Positions 41,714 through 51,812 of a stretch of 64,000 nucleotides of DNA are shown here, piece by piece (position 1 is the stretch's first letter; each line of letters starts with the position of its first letter). The stretch lies in contig NZ_MVKX01000001.1 in NCBI RefSeq assembly GCF_002018365.1, positions 361,178-425,177 on the forward strand, given 5' to 3'. The notes beneath the pieces are model-generated. The model saw only the letters and a program-made list of their open reading frames with translations. It made no database searches and was not told where the DNA came from. The stretch is from Acinetobacter amyesii. Its GTDB lineage: Bacteria; Pseudomonadota; Gammaproteobacteria; Pseudomonadales; Moraxellaceae. The translations under genes were made by a program, and so were the position numbers.

Positions 41714-43252
41714 TTATTCTTCGCGAACACCTGTTAAATCCACAGAAGCCGCATCAATGTTGACATCGATATAAGCTGGCTTTTCATTTTTTGCAGAGTC
41801 ATTACGCTTACGCTCTAATGCTGCTAAATATTCAGCATCAATACCGCCTGCCACATATTTACCATCAAATACCGAGCAATCAAAGTCCTGTAACTCAGGG
41901 ACTTTCTTGGTACGTACTGCAGATTTCAAATCTTCCAAGTCTTGGAAAATTAGGCGATCAGCGCCAATAATTTCACGAATTTCTTCAACGCTACGTTCAG
42001 ACGCAATCAGTTCAGATTTGGCTGGCATGTCAATACCGTACACGTTTGGATATTTCACCATCGGTGCAGCAGACGCAAAGAATACTTTTTTCGCACCCGC
42101 ATCACGCGCCATTTGAATGATTTCGTTACAAGTCGTACCACGAACAATCGAGTCATCGACCAATAGTACGTTTTTGCCTTGGAACTCTAGCTCTACAGGG
42201 TTAAGCTTTTGACGCACAGATTTTTTACGAAGTTGCTGACCCGGCATAATGAAGGTACGACCGATATAACGGTTCTTCATGAAGCCTTCACGGAATTTCA
42301 CACCTAAAGTATTTGCAAGCTCTAGCGCAGAAGTACGTGAAGTATCAGGAATTGGGATCACGACATCGATATCGTGCTCATCACCCCATTCACGCAGAAT
42401 TTTCTGAGCAAGTTTTTCGCCCATTTTCAAACGTGCTTTGTAAACTGAAATACCGTCAATGGTTGCATCAGGACGCGCAAAATATACGTATTCAAAGATA
42501 CAAGGACGATATTCAGGGGCTACTGCACACTGCTTGGTCGACATCACGCCATCAGCAGTAATATAAATTGCTTCACCCGGTGCAATATCACGTTCAACCT
42601 TAAAGCCGAGCGCTGTAATTGCGACAGATTCAGACGCAATGATATACTCCATACCATTTTCAGTCTCACGCGAACCGTAGATCAATGGACGAATACCATT
42701 TGGATCACGGAAGCCTACAAGACCCTGACCGGTGATCATAGCAACAACCGCATAACCACCTTTGCAACGTTCATGTACACGTGAAACCACGTGGAATACA
42801 TCTTCAGCGCTTGGTGTAAGTTTTGCGCGTTTTTGCAATTCGTGTGCAAATACGTTTAACAATACTTCTGAGTCTGAATCGGTGTTCATGTGACGTAAGT
42901 CAGTCGTGAACAAGTCATCATGAATTTCAGCAGCATTGGTTAAGTTACCGTTATGTGCAAGCGTGATGCCATAAGGTGAGTTTACATAGAATGGCTGAGC
43001 TTCAGCACTGCTAGAAGAACCAGCAGTTGGGTAACGAACATGGCCAATACCATAATTACCCTGTAATGCACGCATATGACGTGTGTGGAACACATCACGT
43101 ACCATACCCGTATCTTTACGCAGGAATAAACGACCATCCTGACAAGTTACGATCCCGGCTGCATCCTGTCCACGATGTTGTAACATCGTTAACGCATCAA
43201 ACAACATTTGGTTAACAGGTGATTTACCAGCTATACCAACTACTCCACACAT
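41714..43252 (-). CDS. purF: Amidophosphoribosyltransferase
   Basis: A 512-residue enzyme that makes phosphoribosylamine from PRPP and glutamine, the first step of purine synthesis. The N-terminal Cys (after Met, in MCGVVGIAG) is the glutaminase nucleophile. The glutaminase half has [19 protein letters not shown], and the PRPP site is [13 protein letters not shown]. Length matches the bacterial enzyme. It follows cvpA by 24 bases, in the pyrD-cvpA-purF order. A purR-type operator is not apparent; regulation cannot be read here. A terminator follows. Confidence 0.98.
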   Translation of the reverse strand: MCGVVGIAGKSPVNQMLFDALTMLQHRGQDAAGIVTCQDGRLFLRKDTGMVRDVFHTRHMRALQGNYGIGHVRYPTAGSSSSAEAQPFYVNSPYGITLAHNGNLTNAAEIHDDLFTTDLRHMNTDSDSEVLLNVFAHELQKRAKLTPSAEDVFHVVSRVHERCKGGYAVVAMITGQGLVGFRDPNGIRPLIYGSRETENGMEYIIASESVAITALGFKVERDIAPGEAIYITADGVMSTKQCAVAPEYRPCIFEYVYFARPDATIDGISVYKARLKMGEKLAQKILREWGDEHDIDVVIPIPDTSRTSALELANTLGVKFREGFMKNRYIGRTFIMPGQQLRKKSVRQKLNPVELEFQGKNVLLVDDSIVRGTTCNEIIQMARDAGAKKVFFASAAPMVKYPNVYGIDMPAKSELIASERSVEEIREIIGADRLIFQDLEDLKSAVRTKKVPELQDFDCSVFDGKYVAGGIDAEYLAALERKRNDSAKNEKPAYIDVNIDAASVDLTGVREE

Positions 43253-43276
43253 AGCAACCTCGCAGACAAGCTAGGG

Positions 43277-43864
43277 TTAATAAAAAGGATTATTTGTTGA
43301 CTCACCCGATCCAGAACGTCCGTGCTTGTTCTGCGACTCAGATGGTAGGTCTGAAGATTTCTGAGCATCTTCAGACTGAATATGATGAAGTGCTTGATTT
43401 GCAGCATCTTTGGACAATTCGGTTGCCCAAGGCGCATATGGCAATAATGACTGAACCATTTTAGATTGTTTCCAATGTGGTGAACTTTCTACCCAAGGAC
43501 CTAGCCCCTGCATAGTGATCAAAACCACCAACAATCCTTTCAAGCTTCCAAAAACACCACCCGCCAGTCGATTTAAAGGACCAAGCTTTAATGTTTTCAA
43601 AATACTGTTCAATAACCATGTCGCGACCCAAGTCATGACTACAATCAACAATACAATAAATGCGAACGCGGCAATCTTCTGTACCACTGGATCTGTACTT
43701 AAAGATGTCATCGAAGGTGCAAGGACGGTTGCATACTTTGCCGCAATGACAAGTGCAAGAATCCATCCAATGAAGTTCGCAAAGGCTTTTACAAATCCTT
43801 GACGCAAACCGTTAAGCCCTCCAATGAGCAAAATAATCAGTATAAAGATATCAATGGTATTCAT
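43277..43864 (-). CDS. cvpA: CvpA-family membrane protein
   Basis: A 195-residue protein with four predicted membrane helices in the first 120 residues (DIFILIILLIGGLNGLRQGF, FIGWILALVIAAKYA, IAAFAFIVLLIVVMTWV, GGVFGSLKGLLVVLITM) and a hydrophilic tail of 70 residues ending GSGESTNNPFY. CvpA is required for colicin V production in E. coli and is classically encoded just before purF, as here. Its basic function is still unclear. Gaps are 5 bases to pyrD and 24 to purF, so an operon is very likely. Confidence 0.94.
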   Translation of the reverse strand: MNTIDIFILIILLIGGLNGLRQGFVKAFANFIGWILALVIAAKYATVLAPSMTSLSTDPVVQKIAAFAFIVLLIVVMTWVATWLLNSILKTLKLGPLNRLAGGVFGSLKGLLVVLITMQGLGPWVESSPHWKQSKMVQSLLPYAPWATELSKDAANQALHHIQSEDAQKSSDLPSESQNKHGRSGSGESTNNPFY

Positions 43865-43869
43865 GATAT

Positions 43870-44871
43870 TTACAATGCGTCTACGCAGTCTTTTACAAGT
43901 GTCGGACCTGTATATATGAGGCCACTATACACTTGTACAAGGCTTGCTCCTGCTTTTTGTTTCGCAACAGCATCTGCGCCCGACAAAATACCACCCACAC
44001 CGATCAATGGAATTTGACCGTTTAATACTTTAGCAAAAGCTGCCAAACATGCCGTACTTTTTTCAAAGACTGGCGCACCGGATAGACCACCAGCTTCATC
44101 ACCAAATGGAAGGCCTTCAACACCTTCACGCGACAAAGTCGTATTGGTAACAATCAGACCATCAATTTTAAATTTTAACAATTGTTGTGCAATAAAATTA
44201 ATGTCTTCAGGTTCTAGATCTGGTGCAACTTTAAGTACTAAGGGTACATAATGTTGATTTTCATCCGCCAACTCGAGTTGACGTTTCTTGAGCGTCTCTA
44301 ACAGTTCAGTCAAAGCATCACCGCTTTGTAAGCTGCGAAGATTTTTTGTGTTAGGAGATGAAATATTAACCGTAATATAAGAAGCGTAGTTATAAACTTT
44401 TTCTAGACAAATCAGATAATCGTCAACTGCTTTTTCAACAGGTGTGACTGCATTTTTACCAATATTGATCCCAAGTACACCCTTAAATTTTGCAGCTTTG
44501 ACATTTTCGATCAGCTGATCCACGCCATCGTTGTTAAAACCCATACGGTTAATAATGGCTTTTGCTTTCGGTAAACGAAATAAACGAGGTTCAGGGTTAC
44601 CTGATTGTGGAAGTGGGGTAATTGTACCAATTTCGATAAAGCCGAAGCCCTGGCTCGCCAGCGCATCGATATAAGCACCGTTTTTATCAAGACCGGCTGC
44701 TAAACCAACAGGATTAGGAAATTCGATTCCCATACATGTCACTGGTTTAGACGCCACGTTTTGACGCATCATTCCCATCTTGTGAGAAGATTTCAACAGC
44801 GATAATGTCAGCTCATGTGCACGCTCTGGTGCTAAAGTAAACAACAAAGGGCGGGCTAGAGAATACAACAT
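43870..44871 (-). CDS. pyrD: Dihydroorotate dehydrogenase (quinone), class 2
   Basis: A 333-residue membrane-associated flavoenzyme that oxidises dihydroorotate to orotate in pyrimidine synthesis, passing electrons to quinone. The N-terminal helix ([19 protein letters not shown]) marks class 2. FMN-barrel motifs include [37 protein letters not shown] split across strands, NISSPNT with the catalytic Ser, and GVGGI near the C-terminus. It precedes cvpA by five bases. gspM ends 90 bases upstream, so pyrD may have its own promoter in that gap. Confidence 0.97.
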   Translation of the reverse strand: MLYSLARPLLFTLAPERAHELTLSLLKSSHKMGMMRQNVASKPVTCMGIEFPNPVGLAAGLDKNGAYIDALASQGFGFIEIGTITPLPQSGNPEPRLFRLPKAKAIINRMGFNNDGVDQLIENVKAAKFKGVLGINIGKNAVTPVEKAVDDYLICLEKVYNYASYITVNISSPNTKNLRSLQSGDALTELLETLKKRQLELADENQHYVPLVLKVAPDLEPEDINFIAQQLLKFKIDGLIVTNTTLSREGVEGLPFGDEAGGLSGAPVFEKSTACLAAFAKVLNGQIPLIGVGGILSGADAVAKQKAGASLVQVYSGLIYTGPTLVKDCVDAL

Positions 44872-44961
44872 ATCTATAAAAGTCTACTGCTTTTTAAGTC
44901 GGCATATTATAGGCACAGCACAAATAAAACACCATGCTTAGCAGATCTTTATTTTTACCGA

Positions 44962-45441
44962 TTATTGTACACTCGCTGTTAATTTGACCTGTCCCGCTTC
45001 AGAACTTAATTCCATCTTTTCAATACTTAAGCCCATTTGAACCAATTGAGTCAAAAAATTGGCCAGAATTGCATAATTTTCATGCATCACTGCAATCTGT
45101 ATTTGCTCACCGACTTGTTGCGATGCTACTGACAAGCCCTGTTGTTGCGATACACGCTGAACTTTTTCCAACGCGCTCAGTTGTGTATCACCTGCTGGTT
45201 TCATCGTGACGGCATTACTTTGCATCCAAACAACAGTATCTTTGAGTTCATTCACGCGCTTTTGTTGAAAATTTGCAGCTTTGTTCATATAAAACAGTGC
45301 CGAACCAATCGCTGCAACTACAACAAAAATCGTGGTAAAGATCACCATGACTCGTTCACGAGTAGAAAGTTGATCTAAATAATCGGTGATGCGCTCAATT
45401 TGCCCATCTATACGTTGCTGTAGGTTTTCCATTTTTGTCAT
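44962..45441 (-). CDS. gspM: Type II secretion system protein M
   Basis: A 159-residue inner-membrane protein with a cytoplasmic N-terminus (QQRIDGQIERITDYLDQLSTRER), one membrane helix (VMVIFTTIFVVVAAIGSALFYM) and a small periplasmic ferredoxin-like domain. This is the plan of GspM, which pairs with GspL in the T2SS inner-membrane platform. Its start overlaps the gspL stop (TAATG), so translation is coupled. The rest of the gsp cluster is not here, which is normal for Acinetobacter, where T2SS genes are dispersed. Confidence 0.9.
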   Translation of the reverse strand: MTKMENLQQRIDGQIERITDYLDQLSTRERVMVIFTTIFVVVAAIGSALFYMNKAANFQQKRVNELKDTVVWMQSNAVTMKPAGDTQLSALEKVQRVSQQQGLSVASQQVGEQIQIAVMHENYAILANFLTQLVQMGLSIEKMELSSEAGQVKLTASVQ

Positions 45442-46580
45442 TATTGTATTTTCACCAATCCAATCGCGCCGTTGGCACTTGGTTGAATATTCCCTAATTC
45501 AACTTTAAAACCTTGTTGTTTTAATTGATTGGTTAGGGTTTGTAGTACTTCTGCCGAATTGGCTTTTAGTTCCATATTCAACATCGAGGCTTCATAGCTG
45601 ACACGATTTGCAGAAATTTGGTTTTGCATTAAAACTGGCCCGACACGGCTCAGTAAAGACAAAGCCTGCGCATTACCCGTTTGACTCTGACGCAATTGTG
45701 ATTCGAACTGGCTTTTCAGCGTTTGTTCGGTCACAGGATAGTTTTGCCCAAACCAATATTTAAACTGATCAATCGCTTGTGCCGCAGTGATATTGGCTAC
45801 TTTTTTGTATTGATACCAACGAACTGCATCATAGCTAAACTGTGTAATTAAAGCCGCAACCAAAACTGCTGCACATGCTTTCCAATAGCCACTCACACCA
45901 TTATTGGCTTTGGCTTTCGGCAAAACATTGAGTGGATGTTGTTTCGGTTTTTTTATATTGGGTAGTTCATAATGAAAGGATTCAATGTGATCATGCGTTA
46001 CAGCGGCTTCAAGACTATGCGTCTGATCTGAACTTAGATTTGAAATCTTATAGTTCGGCTGACCAATTTGATAATCTAAATACAATGCCAAATCATCAAC
46101 AGACTGACCGACATATTCACTATTTCGGACCAATAAATGACCGCTGACATTTGCCAAAACATGTTGCCCTGCTTCTGGACTTGGCAAGACCAAAAAGTCA
46201 GGTAATAACGAAATGACTTTCACTGGGATTAGTGTCAAAGCATGCTGCATCGTTTCGACTGCACTATGCGCAATCCCCATGACCGTTAATTCATCTGGAC
46301 TTTGAAAATGATGCAATACTTTCATTGCATCCAAAGGCAAAATGACATATTCCTCAAGTAAATATTTTACGCCGTCTGGGCCAAGTTTTTTATATTGGTT
46401 TTTTGGAAAATTTTGCTGAATGATTTGTACATCACGACTTGGAAAGAAAACAACCGCTTCCTTTCCCGCATGTGGCTGAATTTCCTGAATCAACTGTTCA
46501 AGTGTCGATGACTGCTTCCAGAAATCCCCTTCTGACCATTGCCAAACCCCATTGGCTTCGGGCATCCATAAATACAACAT
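45441..46580 (-). CDS. gspL: Type II secretion system protein L
   Basis: A 379-residue T2SS inner-membrane protein. The cytoplasmic part (1 to about 235) has the actin-like GspL fold that binds the ATPase GspE, here with LEEYVILPLDAMKVLHHFQ and a Leu-rich VKVISLLPDFLVLPSPEAG stretch. One membrane helix (YWKACAAVLVAALITQFSYDAVRW) precedes a periplasmic domain of about 120 residues that contacts GspM. It overlaps gspM and follows sixA by 27 bases, in one leftward run. The N-terminal domain lacks the long acidic tail seen in some homologues. Confidence 0.9.
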   Translation of the reverse strand: MLYLWMPEANGVWQWSEGDFWKQSSTLEQLIQEIQPHAGKEAVVFFPSRDVQIIQQNFPKNQYKKLGPDGVKYLLEEYVILPLDAMKVLHHFQSPDELTVMGIAHSAVETMQHALTLIPVKVISLLPDFLVLPSPEAGQHVLANVSGHLLVRNSEYVGQSVDDLALYLDYQIGQPNYKISNLSSDQTHSLEAAVTHDHIESFHYELPNIKKPKQHPLNVLPKAKANNGVSGYWKACAAVLVAALITQFSYDAVRWYQYKKVANITAAQAIDQFKYWFGQNYPVTEQTLKSQFESQLRQSQTGNAQALSLLSRVGPVLMQNQISANRVSYEASMLNMELKANSAEVLQTLTNQLKQQGFKVELGNIQPSANGAIGLVKIQ

Positions 46581-46607
46581 TAATTTTTCTGCCGTTTTAA
46601 TTGGTTT

Positions 46608-47063
46608 TTATGTTGATGGTATAAACGTTTTAATTTGAGTCGATAACCCTGGAGCAATGACCGCTTGTTCATAAATACGCGCTTCTGCCAAAGCATAGGG
46701 ATTAAAATATTCTGAGACCAAAACACTGGCCATATGTGCCACAACGTTCATATGGCACACCACCACAATAGACTCATACGGTAAATGTGACAACCATTCC
46801 ACTGCAACTTTGGCATCATCTTCCGGTTTGATGGCATTACAAATAACCACAGGTACATGTGGAAAATGTTTTTGCAAAAATGAAAGTGTTTGCTGCGCAC
46901 GCAATAACGGACTCACCACAAAAACGTCTGGTTGAATTATATCTTTCAAATATGCTGCAGTTTCTGCCGCTTGAGTTTGTCCACGCGCTGTTAAAGGACG
47001 CTTTTCATCATTCCCCATAACAGGCGGAGCAGCTTCGCCATGCCTAACCAATGTCAGTTGCAT
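46608..47063 (-). CDS. sixA: Phosphohistidine phosphatase SixA
   Basis: A 151-residue histidine phosphatase of the RHG family. It begins MQLTLVRHGEAAPP, with the catalytic RHG, then RPLTARGQTQA, SPLLRAQQT and VVCHMNVVAHM with the second His. SixA removes phosphate from His in phosphotransfer proteins such as ArcB and PTS components in E. coli. Length fits (E. coli 161). It is between gpsA (upstream, 79 bases) and gspL (downstream, 27 bases), all leftward. Confidence 0.92.
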   Translation of the reverse strand: MQLTLVRHGEAAPPVMGNDEKRPLTARGQTQAAETAAYLKDIIQPDVFVVSPLLRAQQTLSFLQKHFPHVPVVICNAIKPEDDAKVAVEWLSHLPYESIVVVCHMNVVAHMASVLVSEYFNPYALAEARIYEQAVIAPGLSTQIKTFIPST

Positions 47064-47142
47064 AAAATTTCCTTATTCTATTCCGCACATTATATACAGC
47101 CAGTATGACAAAGCTATGTGTATTGCATATTAATCAGCAAAC

Positions 47143-48216
47143 TTAAACTTGCTGATGTGGCAAGACAAATTCAACATCACTACGATGGCCATTTTTCATC
47201 AATGACAATGCAATATTCAGTGCCGGCGCACCTTCAAAAATCACTTCGTACAAGGCACTGGTAATGGGCATATACACACCGAGCTCTTCAGAGCGTGCAC
47301 GTACTTGCACAATGGTATTAATCCCTTCCGCAGTTTGTCCCAGTTCTTTGGTCGCTTGTTCTAAGCTTTTACCACTACCCAGTGCAAAGCCGACTTGGTA
47401 ATTACGACTGAGCGGACTACTACAAGTTGCAAATAAGTCACCTACACCAGACAGACCTAGGAATGTTAATGGGTTTGCCCCTAATTTCACTGCAAAGCGG
47501 CTCATTTCGGCCAAAGCACGTGTCAAAATCATACTCTTGGTATTTTCACCGACACCATAAGCCGCAGCCAGACCCATCGCGACTGCATAGATATTTTTCA
47601 GAGCACCGCCCAATTCCACGCCATGCACATCATCACTTGCAAATACACGGAATAAAGCACTGTGCAGCGCTTGTTGAACTGCATAACGAACCAGCTCAGA
47701 TTGGCTTGCGATCACTGTTCCCGCAGGCTGTCCCGCAACAATTTCCTTCGCCAAGTTTGGCCCTGAAAGCACACCATAAGGGACTTCAGGAAGTTCTTCA
47801 CGAATAATATCGCTCATAAAACTAAAGGTATTGGCTTCAATACCTTTGGTCAAAGACACCACTGCTTGTGAGGTAATAAAAGGCTTGATCTGCTGTAAAA
47901 CACTACGGAAAGAATGGCTCGGAATAGCCACTAAAATAATGTCACGATTACATACTGCTTTTTCTAAATCTGAAACAGCGAGCAAACCAGCTTCTAATTG
48001 AAAATCTGGCAAGTAACGTTTATTGATATGTGTTGCATTGATATCCGCAGCTACCGCCTCATCACGAATCCATATCATGGTGTCACAGCCATTACGTACG
48101 GCGGTATTGGCCATCGCAGTACCAAAACTCCCACCACCCAACACCGTAACACGTAGTGCAGTTTTTTGATCAACTGACACAGGGCTAACAAGACTTGCAA
48201 AATCAAGTTCTGACAT
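47143..48216 (-). CDS. gpsA: Glycerol-3-phosphate dehydrogenase [NAD(P)+]
   Basis: A 357-residue cytoplasmic enzyme that reduces dihydroxyacetone phosphate to glycerol 3-phosphate for phospholipid synthesis. The dinucleotide loop VLGGGSFGTAMA, SLTKGIE, VLSGPNLAKEI, the catalytic ELGGALKNIYAVAMGLAAAYG (with the active Lys) and LGQTAEGINT are all present. It is about 15 residues longer than usual at the N-terminus (SELDFASLVSPVSVDQK), which fits Acinetobacter versions as I recall. It heads the run gpsA-sixA-gspL-gspM-pyrD. Confidence 0.97.
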   Translation of the reverse strand: MSELDFASLVSPVSVDQKTALRVTVLGGGSFGTAMANTAVRNGCDTMIWIRDEAVAADINATHINKRYLPDFQLEAGLLAVSDLEKAVCNRDIILVAIPSHSFRSVLQQIKPFITSQAVVSLTKGIEANTFSFMSDIIREELPEVPYGVLSGPNLAKEIVAGQPAGTVIASQSELVRYAVQQALHSALFRVFASDDVHGVELGGALKNIYAVAMGLAAAYGVGENTKSMILTRALAEMSRFAVKLGANPLTFLGLSGVGDLFATCSSPLSRNYQVGFALGSGKSLEQATKELGQTAEGINTIVQVRARSEELGVYMPITSALYEVIFEGAPALNIALSLMKNGHRSDVEFVLPHQQV

Positions 48217-48276
48217 TGTTCTTTTATCCTAATTTCTTTACTGATCGATCTAGTTCAATCGACCTATTTTTCACTT

Positions 48277-48867
48277 TTATTGGTTTGCTTTATGCCAATG
48301 GCTTACAAAGTCAGCAGACTGTATTTCAGCACGCGGTGGAATGGCTTTTACTGCTGTACCGATATAAATAATGCCTGAAATCAAATCATTTTCCGTTAAG
48401 CCTAAGGCTTGTTTAAACAATTTAGATTCAACCACCGCCCCACTACGCCACATGGTTGAAAAGCCCTGTGCTTGTAGAGAGAGCAAAAAGTTTTGTACTG
48501 CTGCGCCTGAACTTAAGATTTGTTCGAAATGCGGAACTTTGGGATGATCTTGTAATTGAGTTAAAGCCAAAACCAATAGTGGCGCACGAAATGGATGGTG
48601 TTTCACACGTTCCAACTGCGCTTCTTCTGTTTGTCCAGTATCGGCTAAAGCATGTGAAAGCAACTCACCAAATGCTTCACGTTCAGTTTCAGGAATAATC
48701 ACGAAACGCGTAGGCTTAAGACGATGATGATCTGGCGCCGTTAAAGCGGCTTGAAACGCATTTTCCAATTGCTCAGCATTCGGCGCAGGTTCAATTAAAT
48801 GACCAATCGACTGACGCTGATGAATATTTTGATGAACTGTATCAACTGCTGATTTTAGAATTGACAT
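48277..48867 (-). CDS. Nitroreductase-family protein (YdjA-like)
   Basis: A 196-residue flavoprotein of the nitroreductase family, YdjA group. Residues IHQRQSIGHLIEPAPNAEQLENAFQAAL, then HHRLKPTRFVII, LSSGAAVQNFLLSLQAQGFSTMWRSGA and LISGIIYIGTA form the FMN-binding core. It reduces nitro compounds or quinones with NAD(P)H; the true substrate is unknown. It lies 60 bases upstream of gpsA on the same strand, so it may be part of the same transcript. Confidence 0.88.
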   Translation of the reverse strand: MSILKSAVDTVHQNIHQRQSIGHLIEPAPNAEQLENAFQAALTAPDHHRLKPTRFVIIPETEREAFGELLSHALADTGQTEEAQLERVKHHPFRAPLLVLALTQLQDHPKVPHFEQILSSGAAVQNFLLSLQAQGFSTMWRSGAVVESKLFKQALGLTENDLISGIIYIGTAVKAIPPRAEIQSADFVSHWHKANQ

Positions 48868-49079
48868 CTATACACTGTACTTTAAAACGTTTGCTCAAGA
48901 TTAGCATATTCTCAATAACTTACTCTAGAATGTTTACATCAGACTCGGTGCTTATTTGTTAAGTCAGCTTTCTTCACAGATTTACTATAAAAAAACCGCA
49001 TAACTTGTACAGCAGCTCCCTGTTCTATAAGAAATTTTATGTTCAAATAAATCAAATTGTTTCTAACTCGGGGCACCGC

Positions 49080-49469
49080 ATGAAAAAATTCAACAAAACT
49101 GTTGCCATTGTTAGCACGCTAAGCGCGACTGTGCTTTTAGCTGCATGTACATCTACGCCAACAAAATCTTTAGCGATTCAAAAACCAAATAATCAATATG
49201 AAGTGACTGCCGTAGGTAAAACCAGTTTAGCGGCAAAAAATAATGCAATTGCAGCAGCAAATAGTACCTGTGGTAAAAATGCGACCCCTGTCGTGGTTGA
49301 TGAAAAGCAAGAATACAACGGAGTTTTAAAAGGCGTGGTCGATGAAAAGACAGGTCAAATGATTCAGGCTGCAGCTGGCGTACTTGGTACCATTACAGGA
49401 AATAGCGGTAGCATCAGCAAAGATGATGATTACCAAACTGTACTAACCTTTAGTTGCCGTGCAAACTAA
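49080..49469 (+). CDS. Small lipoprotein of unknown function
   Basis: A 129-residue protein. The signal ends in LLAAC at about residue 22, the lipobox, so it is a lipoprotein after removal of MKKFNKTVAIVSTLSATVL. The mature part has STCGKN and a final SCRAN, with two Cys that may pair, and a Gly/Ser-rich loop (GTITGNSGSIS). I know no family. The frame opens upstream at 49005, but the ATG at 49080 has GGGGCACC before it and gives a normal signal. A bidirectional terminator follows. Confidence 0.78.
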   Translation: MKKFNKTVAIVSTLSATVLLAACTSTPTKSLAIQKPNNQYEVTAVGKTSLAAKNNAIAAANSTCGKNATPVVVDEKQEYNGVLKGVVDEKTGQMIQAAAGVLGTITGNSGSISKDDDYQTVLTFSCRAN

Positions 49470-49560
49470 AACGTTAGTCTCTGATGTCGTTTTGTCATTA
49501 ACTCAAAATGAAATTGTCGTTATGAAATAATTGTTTTGAAATAGTCAATATGAAATAAAA

Positions 49561-49582
49561 AAGCCTGCAAATCTGCAGGCTT
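49561..49582. terminator. Bidirectional Rho-independent terminator
   Basis: The perfect 9-bp stem AAGCCTGCA/TGCAGGCTT with a 4-base loop has A- and T-runs at its ends, between the lipoprotein and rhlB genes. Confidence 0.93.
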
Positions 49583-49597
49583 TTTTAGAAGCAAAAA

Positions 49598-50749
49598 TTA
49601 GCAATAACCATCTAAACGGGTTAAAGGTAATTTTTGACCAATGGCTTTTTCAATTTCAGGTAGTGAAAAAGCATCATCTTCCGACAAGAAACTGATACTC
49701 ACACCACGAGTACCTGCACGACCTGTACGACCGATACGGTGTACATAATCATCAGACTGTTCAGGAAGTGTGAAGTTCACCACATGAGAAACACCATCCA
49801 CATGGATACCACGACCCGCAACGTCTGTTGCAATCATGATGTTATGTTGACCATTTTTAAACTGATCAAGCATTTTCAAACGTTTATCTTGAGCAATTTC
49901 ACCTGACAACATCACCACTTTATAACCGTCTTTTTTGAGGTGATCATAAAGTTTACGTACTTGATCACGACGGTTGGCAAAGATCATGACCTTTTCAATT
50001 GGTTCATCACGTAAGATGTCTTCCAACAATTTATATTTATCAGACTTCGCCACCATGTAGACACGTTGCTCAACGTCTGCATTGGTTTTCTTTTCAGGCT
50101 CAATTTCAACTGTAACGGGTTCAAACAACCACTGCTGTGCAAGATTGAGCACGTCATAACTAAACGTCGCAGAGAACATTAGTGTTTGGCGTTGTTCTTT
50201 ACGTGGTGAGAAACGCACAATACGTTTCACTGAAGGAATAAAGCCCATATCTAAAAGACGGTCAGCTTCATCAATCACTAAGAATTCAATTTGATCGAGC
50301 CAAACTTCTTTTTGTTCCACAAAGTCAATTAAGCGACCTGGAGTTGCAACCATAATGTCGACAAAATTACGGTTTAATAGATTTTTTTGTTTATCGAAAT
50401 CTACTCCACCCAATAAAGTCATGACATTGAGATCAGTATATTTCACTAATTCTTTGGCATCACTTTCAATTTGCAATGCAAGCTCACGGGTTGGTGCAAG
50501 AATCAGTGCACGCGGTTCACCGCGGAAGCGTTGTTCTTTAATTGGATTATTCAACAGATCATTAATCACGCTGACCAAGAAAGCAGCTGTCTTCCCAGTA
50601 CCAGTTTGAGCACGGCCAATAGCGTCATGTCCAGCCAATGTAAATTTTAAAACCTTTTGCTGAATAGGCGTCATATCCTTAAAACCCAAAGCATCAATGG
50701 CTTTTTTAAGGTTCGGATGTAAATTTAAGGTTTCAAAACCTGATGACAT
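49598..50749 (-). CDS. rhlB: ATP-dependent RNA helicase RhlB-like (DEAD box)
   Basis: A 383-residue DEAD-box helicase. The Q motif region [28 protein letters not shown], Walker [13 protein letters not shown] in [16 protein letters not shown], and the C-terminal HRIGRTGR are all present. The opening ([17 protein letters not shown]) and compact size fit RhlB, the RNA-degradosome helicase, better than RhlE or CsdA. The frame opens at 50776, but the ATG at 50749 with AGGG upstream gives the typical N-terminus. It lies downstream of the cold-shock gene on the same strand, with a terminator between. Confidence 0.9.
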   Translation of the reverse strand: MSSGFETLNLHPNLKKAIDALGFKDMTPIQQKVLKFTLAGHDAIGRAQTGTGKTAAFLVSVINDLLNNPIKEQRFRGEPRALILAPTRELALQIESDAKELVKYTDLNVMTLLGGVDFDKQKNLLNRNFVDIMVATPGRLIDFVEQKEVWLDQIEFLVIDEADRLLDMGFIPSVKRIVRFSPRKEQRQTLMFSATFSYDVLNLAQQWLFEPVTVEIEPEKKTNADVEQRVYMVAKSDKYKLLEDILRDEPIEKVMIFANRRDQVRKLYDHLKKDGYKVVMLSGEIAQDKRLKMLDQFKNGQHNIMIATDVAGRGIHVDGVSHVVNFTLPEQSDDYVHRIGRTGRAGTRGVSISFLSEDDAFSLPEIEKAIGQKLPLTRLDGYC

Positions 50750-50802
50750 ATAGATGTGCCCTAAATGAATAATCACAAAATTATCGAAGCATTATAAACA
50801 AA

Positions 50803-50830
50803 AAACGCCCCAATTTACATTGGAGCGTTT
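50803..50830 (-). terminator. Terminator of the cold-shock gene
   Basis: A 12-bp stem (AAACGCCCCAAT/ATTGGAGCGTTT, one mismatch) with a 4-base loop has an A-run on its left, so it works leftward, 18 bases after the csp stop. Confidence 0.88.
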
Positions 50831-50848
50831 CTGAGTACATTTAGACGA

Positions 50849-51061
50849 TTAGTCTAAAGGTTGTACTTCTTCAGCTTGGAAGCCTTTTTGACCTTTAACA
50901 ACGCTGAATTCTACGCGTTGGCCGTCACGAAGTGAACGGTGGCCTTCGCCCATAATTGCGCGGAAATGAACGAATACGTCGTCGCCGCCGTTACGTTGAA
51001 TAAAGCCAAAGCCTTTAGTGTCGTTGAACCATTTAACAACGCCTTGTTCACGAGCTGTCAT
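50849..51061 (-). CDS. CspA-family cold-shock protein
   Basis: A 70-residue cold-shock domain with both RNA-binding motifs, KGFGFIQ (RNP1) and VFVHF (RNP2), and the core [14 protein letters not shown]. Such proteins bind single-stranded RNA and melt structure. The ATG has AAGGAT before it. A long leader of several hundred bases is possible upstream, as is usual for cspA-like genes; it is discussed in the next entry. Which csp paralog this is cannot be said. Confidence 0.96.
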   Translation of the reverse strand: MTAREQGVVKWFNDTKGFGFIQRNGGDDVFVHFRAIMGEGHRSLRDGQRVEFSVVKGQKGFQAEEVQPLD

Positions 51062-51435
51062 AAGTTAATCCTTATCGTATTTAAAAAAGAAGGACCACCC
51101 GGTGTTGCAAACAGCAGACCAAACAAGGTTAAAAAATATTTTTATTTCTAAGCTTGTAATCATTCTGTAAAACTATCAACAAAATCCCGGTTACATCCAA
51201 ATATATCAAGAGTTAAGAGGCTTCACAGCCAACAAAAATCTTAACAACGCAACGAGCTTAACACGGGTTTACCGCAAATAATAGATTTTTTTGATCTATT
51301 TTCCTTTTGAATATTCTTATTTTTTCACATCGTTTGAGTTATAAATCACAAAGGATTTTTGCCTATTTTAGGTTGGGATTTGGCACTGTATTTGCTAATA
51401 TTTCCATTGAAATGTAAACATGTTGGATCTGCTTC
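51062..51435. other. Region between csp and the TusA-like gene (leader and promoters)
   Basis: About 370 bases between divergent genes. It contains the csp 5' leader; no ORF looks coding. On the minus strand an A-rich hairpin (AATAGATC and TCTATT around 51281-51301) and Pro-box-like sequences occur. I could not place a certain csp promoter or cold-shock box. Confidence 0.5.
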
Positions 51436-51669
51436 GTGAGTGACAGCCAAAATTCGCTTTTAACTGTAGATGCCATGGGTAAACCATGCCCGATGCCACT
51501 ATTGATGCTCAAAAAAGCTTTAAAGAAAAGTCCAGACCAATCTTTATTGTTAAAGTCATCCGATCCGCACAGCCAACAAGATGTATCACGATACTGTCAA
51601 ATACATCAGTTAAACTGTGAAATGCGTAAAATTTCAGATTCTGAGTTTCATTACTTAATTGAATCTTAA
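51436..51669 (+). CDS. TusA-family sulfurtransferase-like protein
   Basis: A 77-residue protein starting with GTG. The motif GKPCPMPLLMLKKALKK has the CPxP signature of TusA, whose Cys carries persulphide sulphur for thiolated tRNA and other uses. The rest has the small alpha/beta TusA fold (SDPHSQQDVSRYC). It is probably soluble. Such proteins act as sulphur relay or as YedF-type regulators. rpoH follows 140 bases later on the same strand with its own leader. Confidence 0.85.
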   Translation: MSDSQNSLLTVDAMGKPCPMPLLMLKKALKKSPDQSLLLKSSDPHSQQDVSRYCQIHQLNCEMRKISDSEFHYLIES

Positions 51670-51812
51670 AAAGATTCAGTTAAACTAAATTGCTTCATAA
51701 TTGAATAAAAGTTTACATTTCTATACCCAATTTTCCATAATTTACGGAAATATTGGATTAAGATGAATCTTAGTTATTGGGCTTATCCATTTTTAGTTCT
51801 CAAGGAGAAAAC

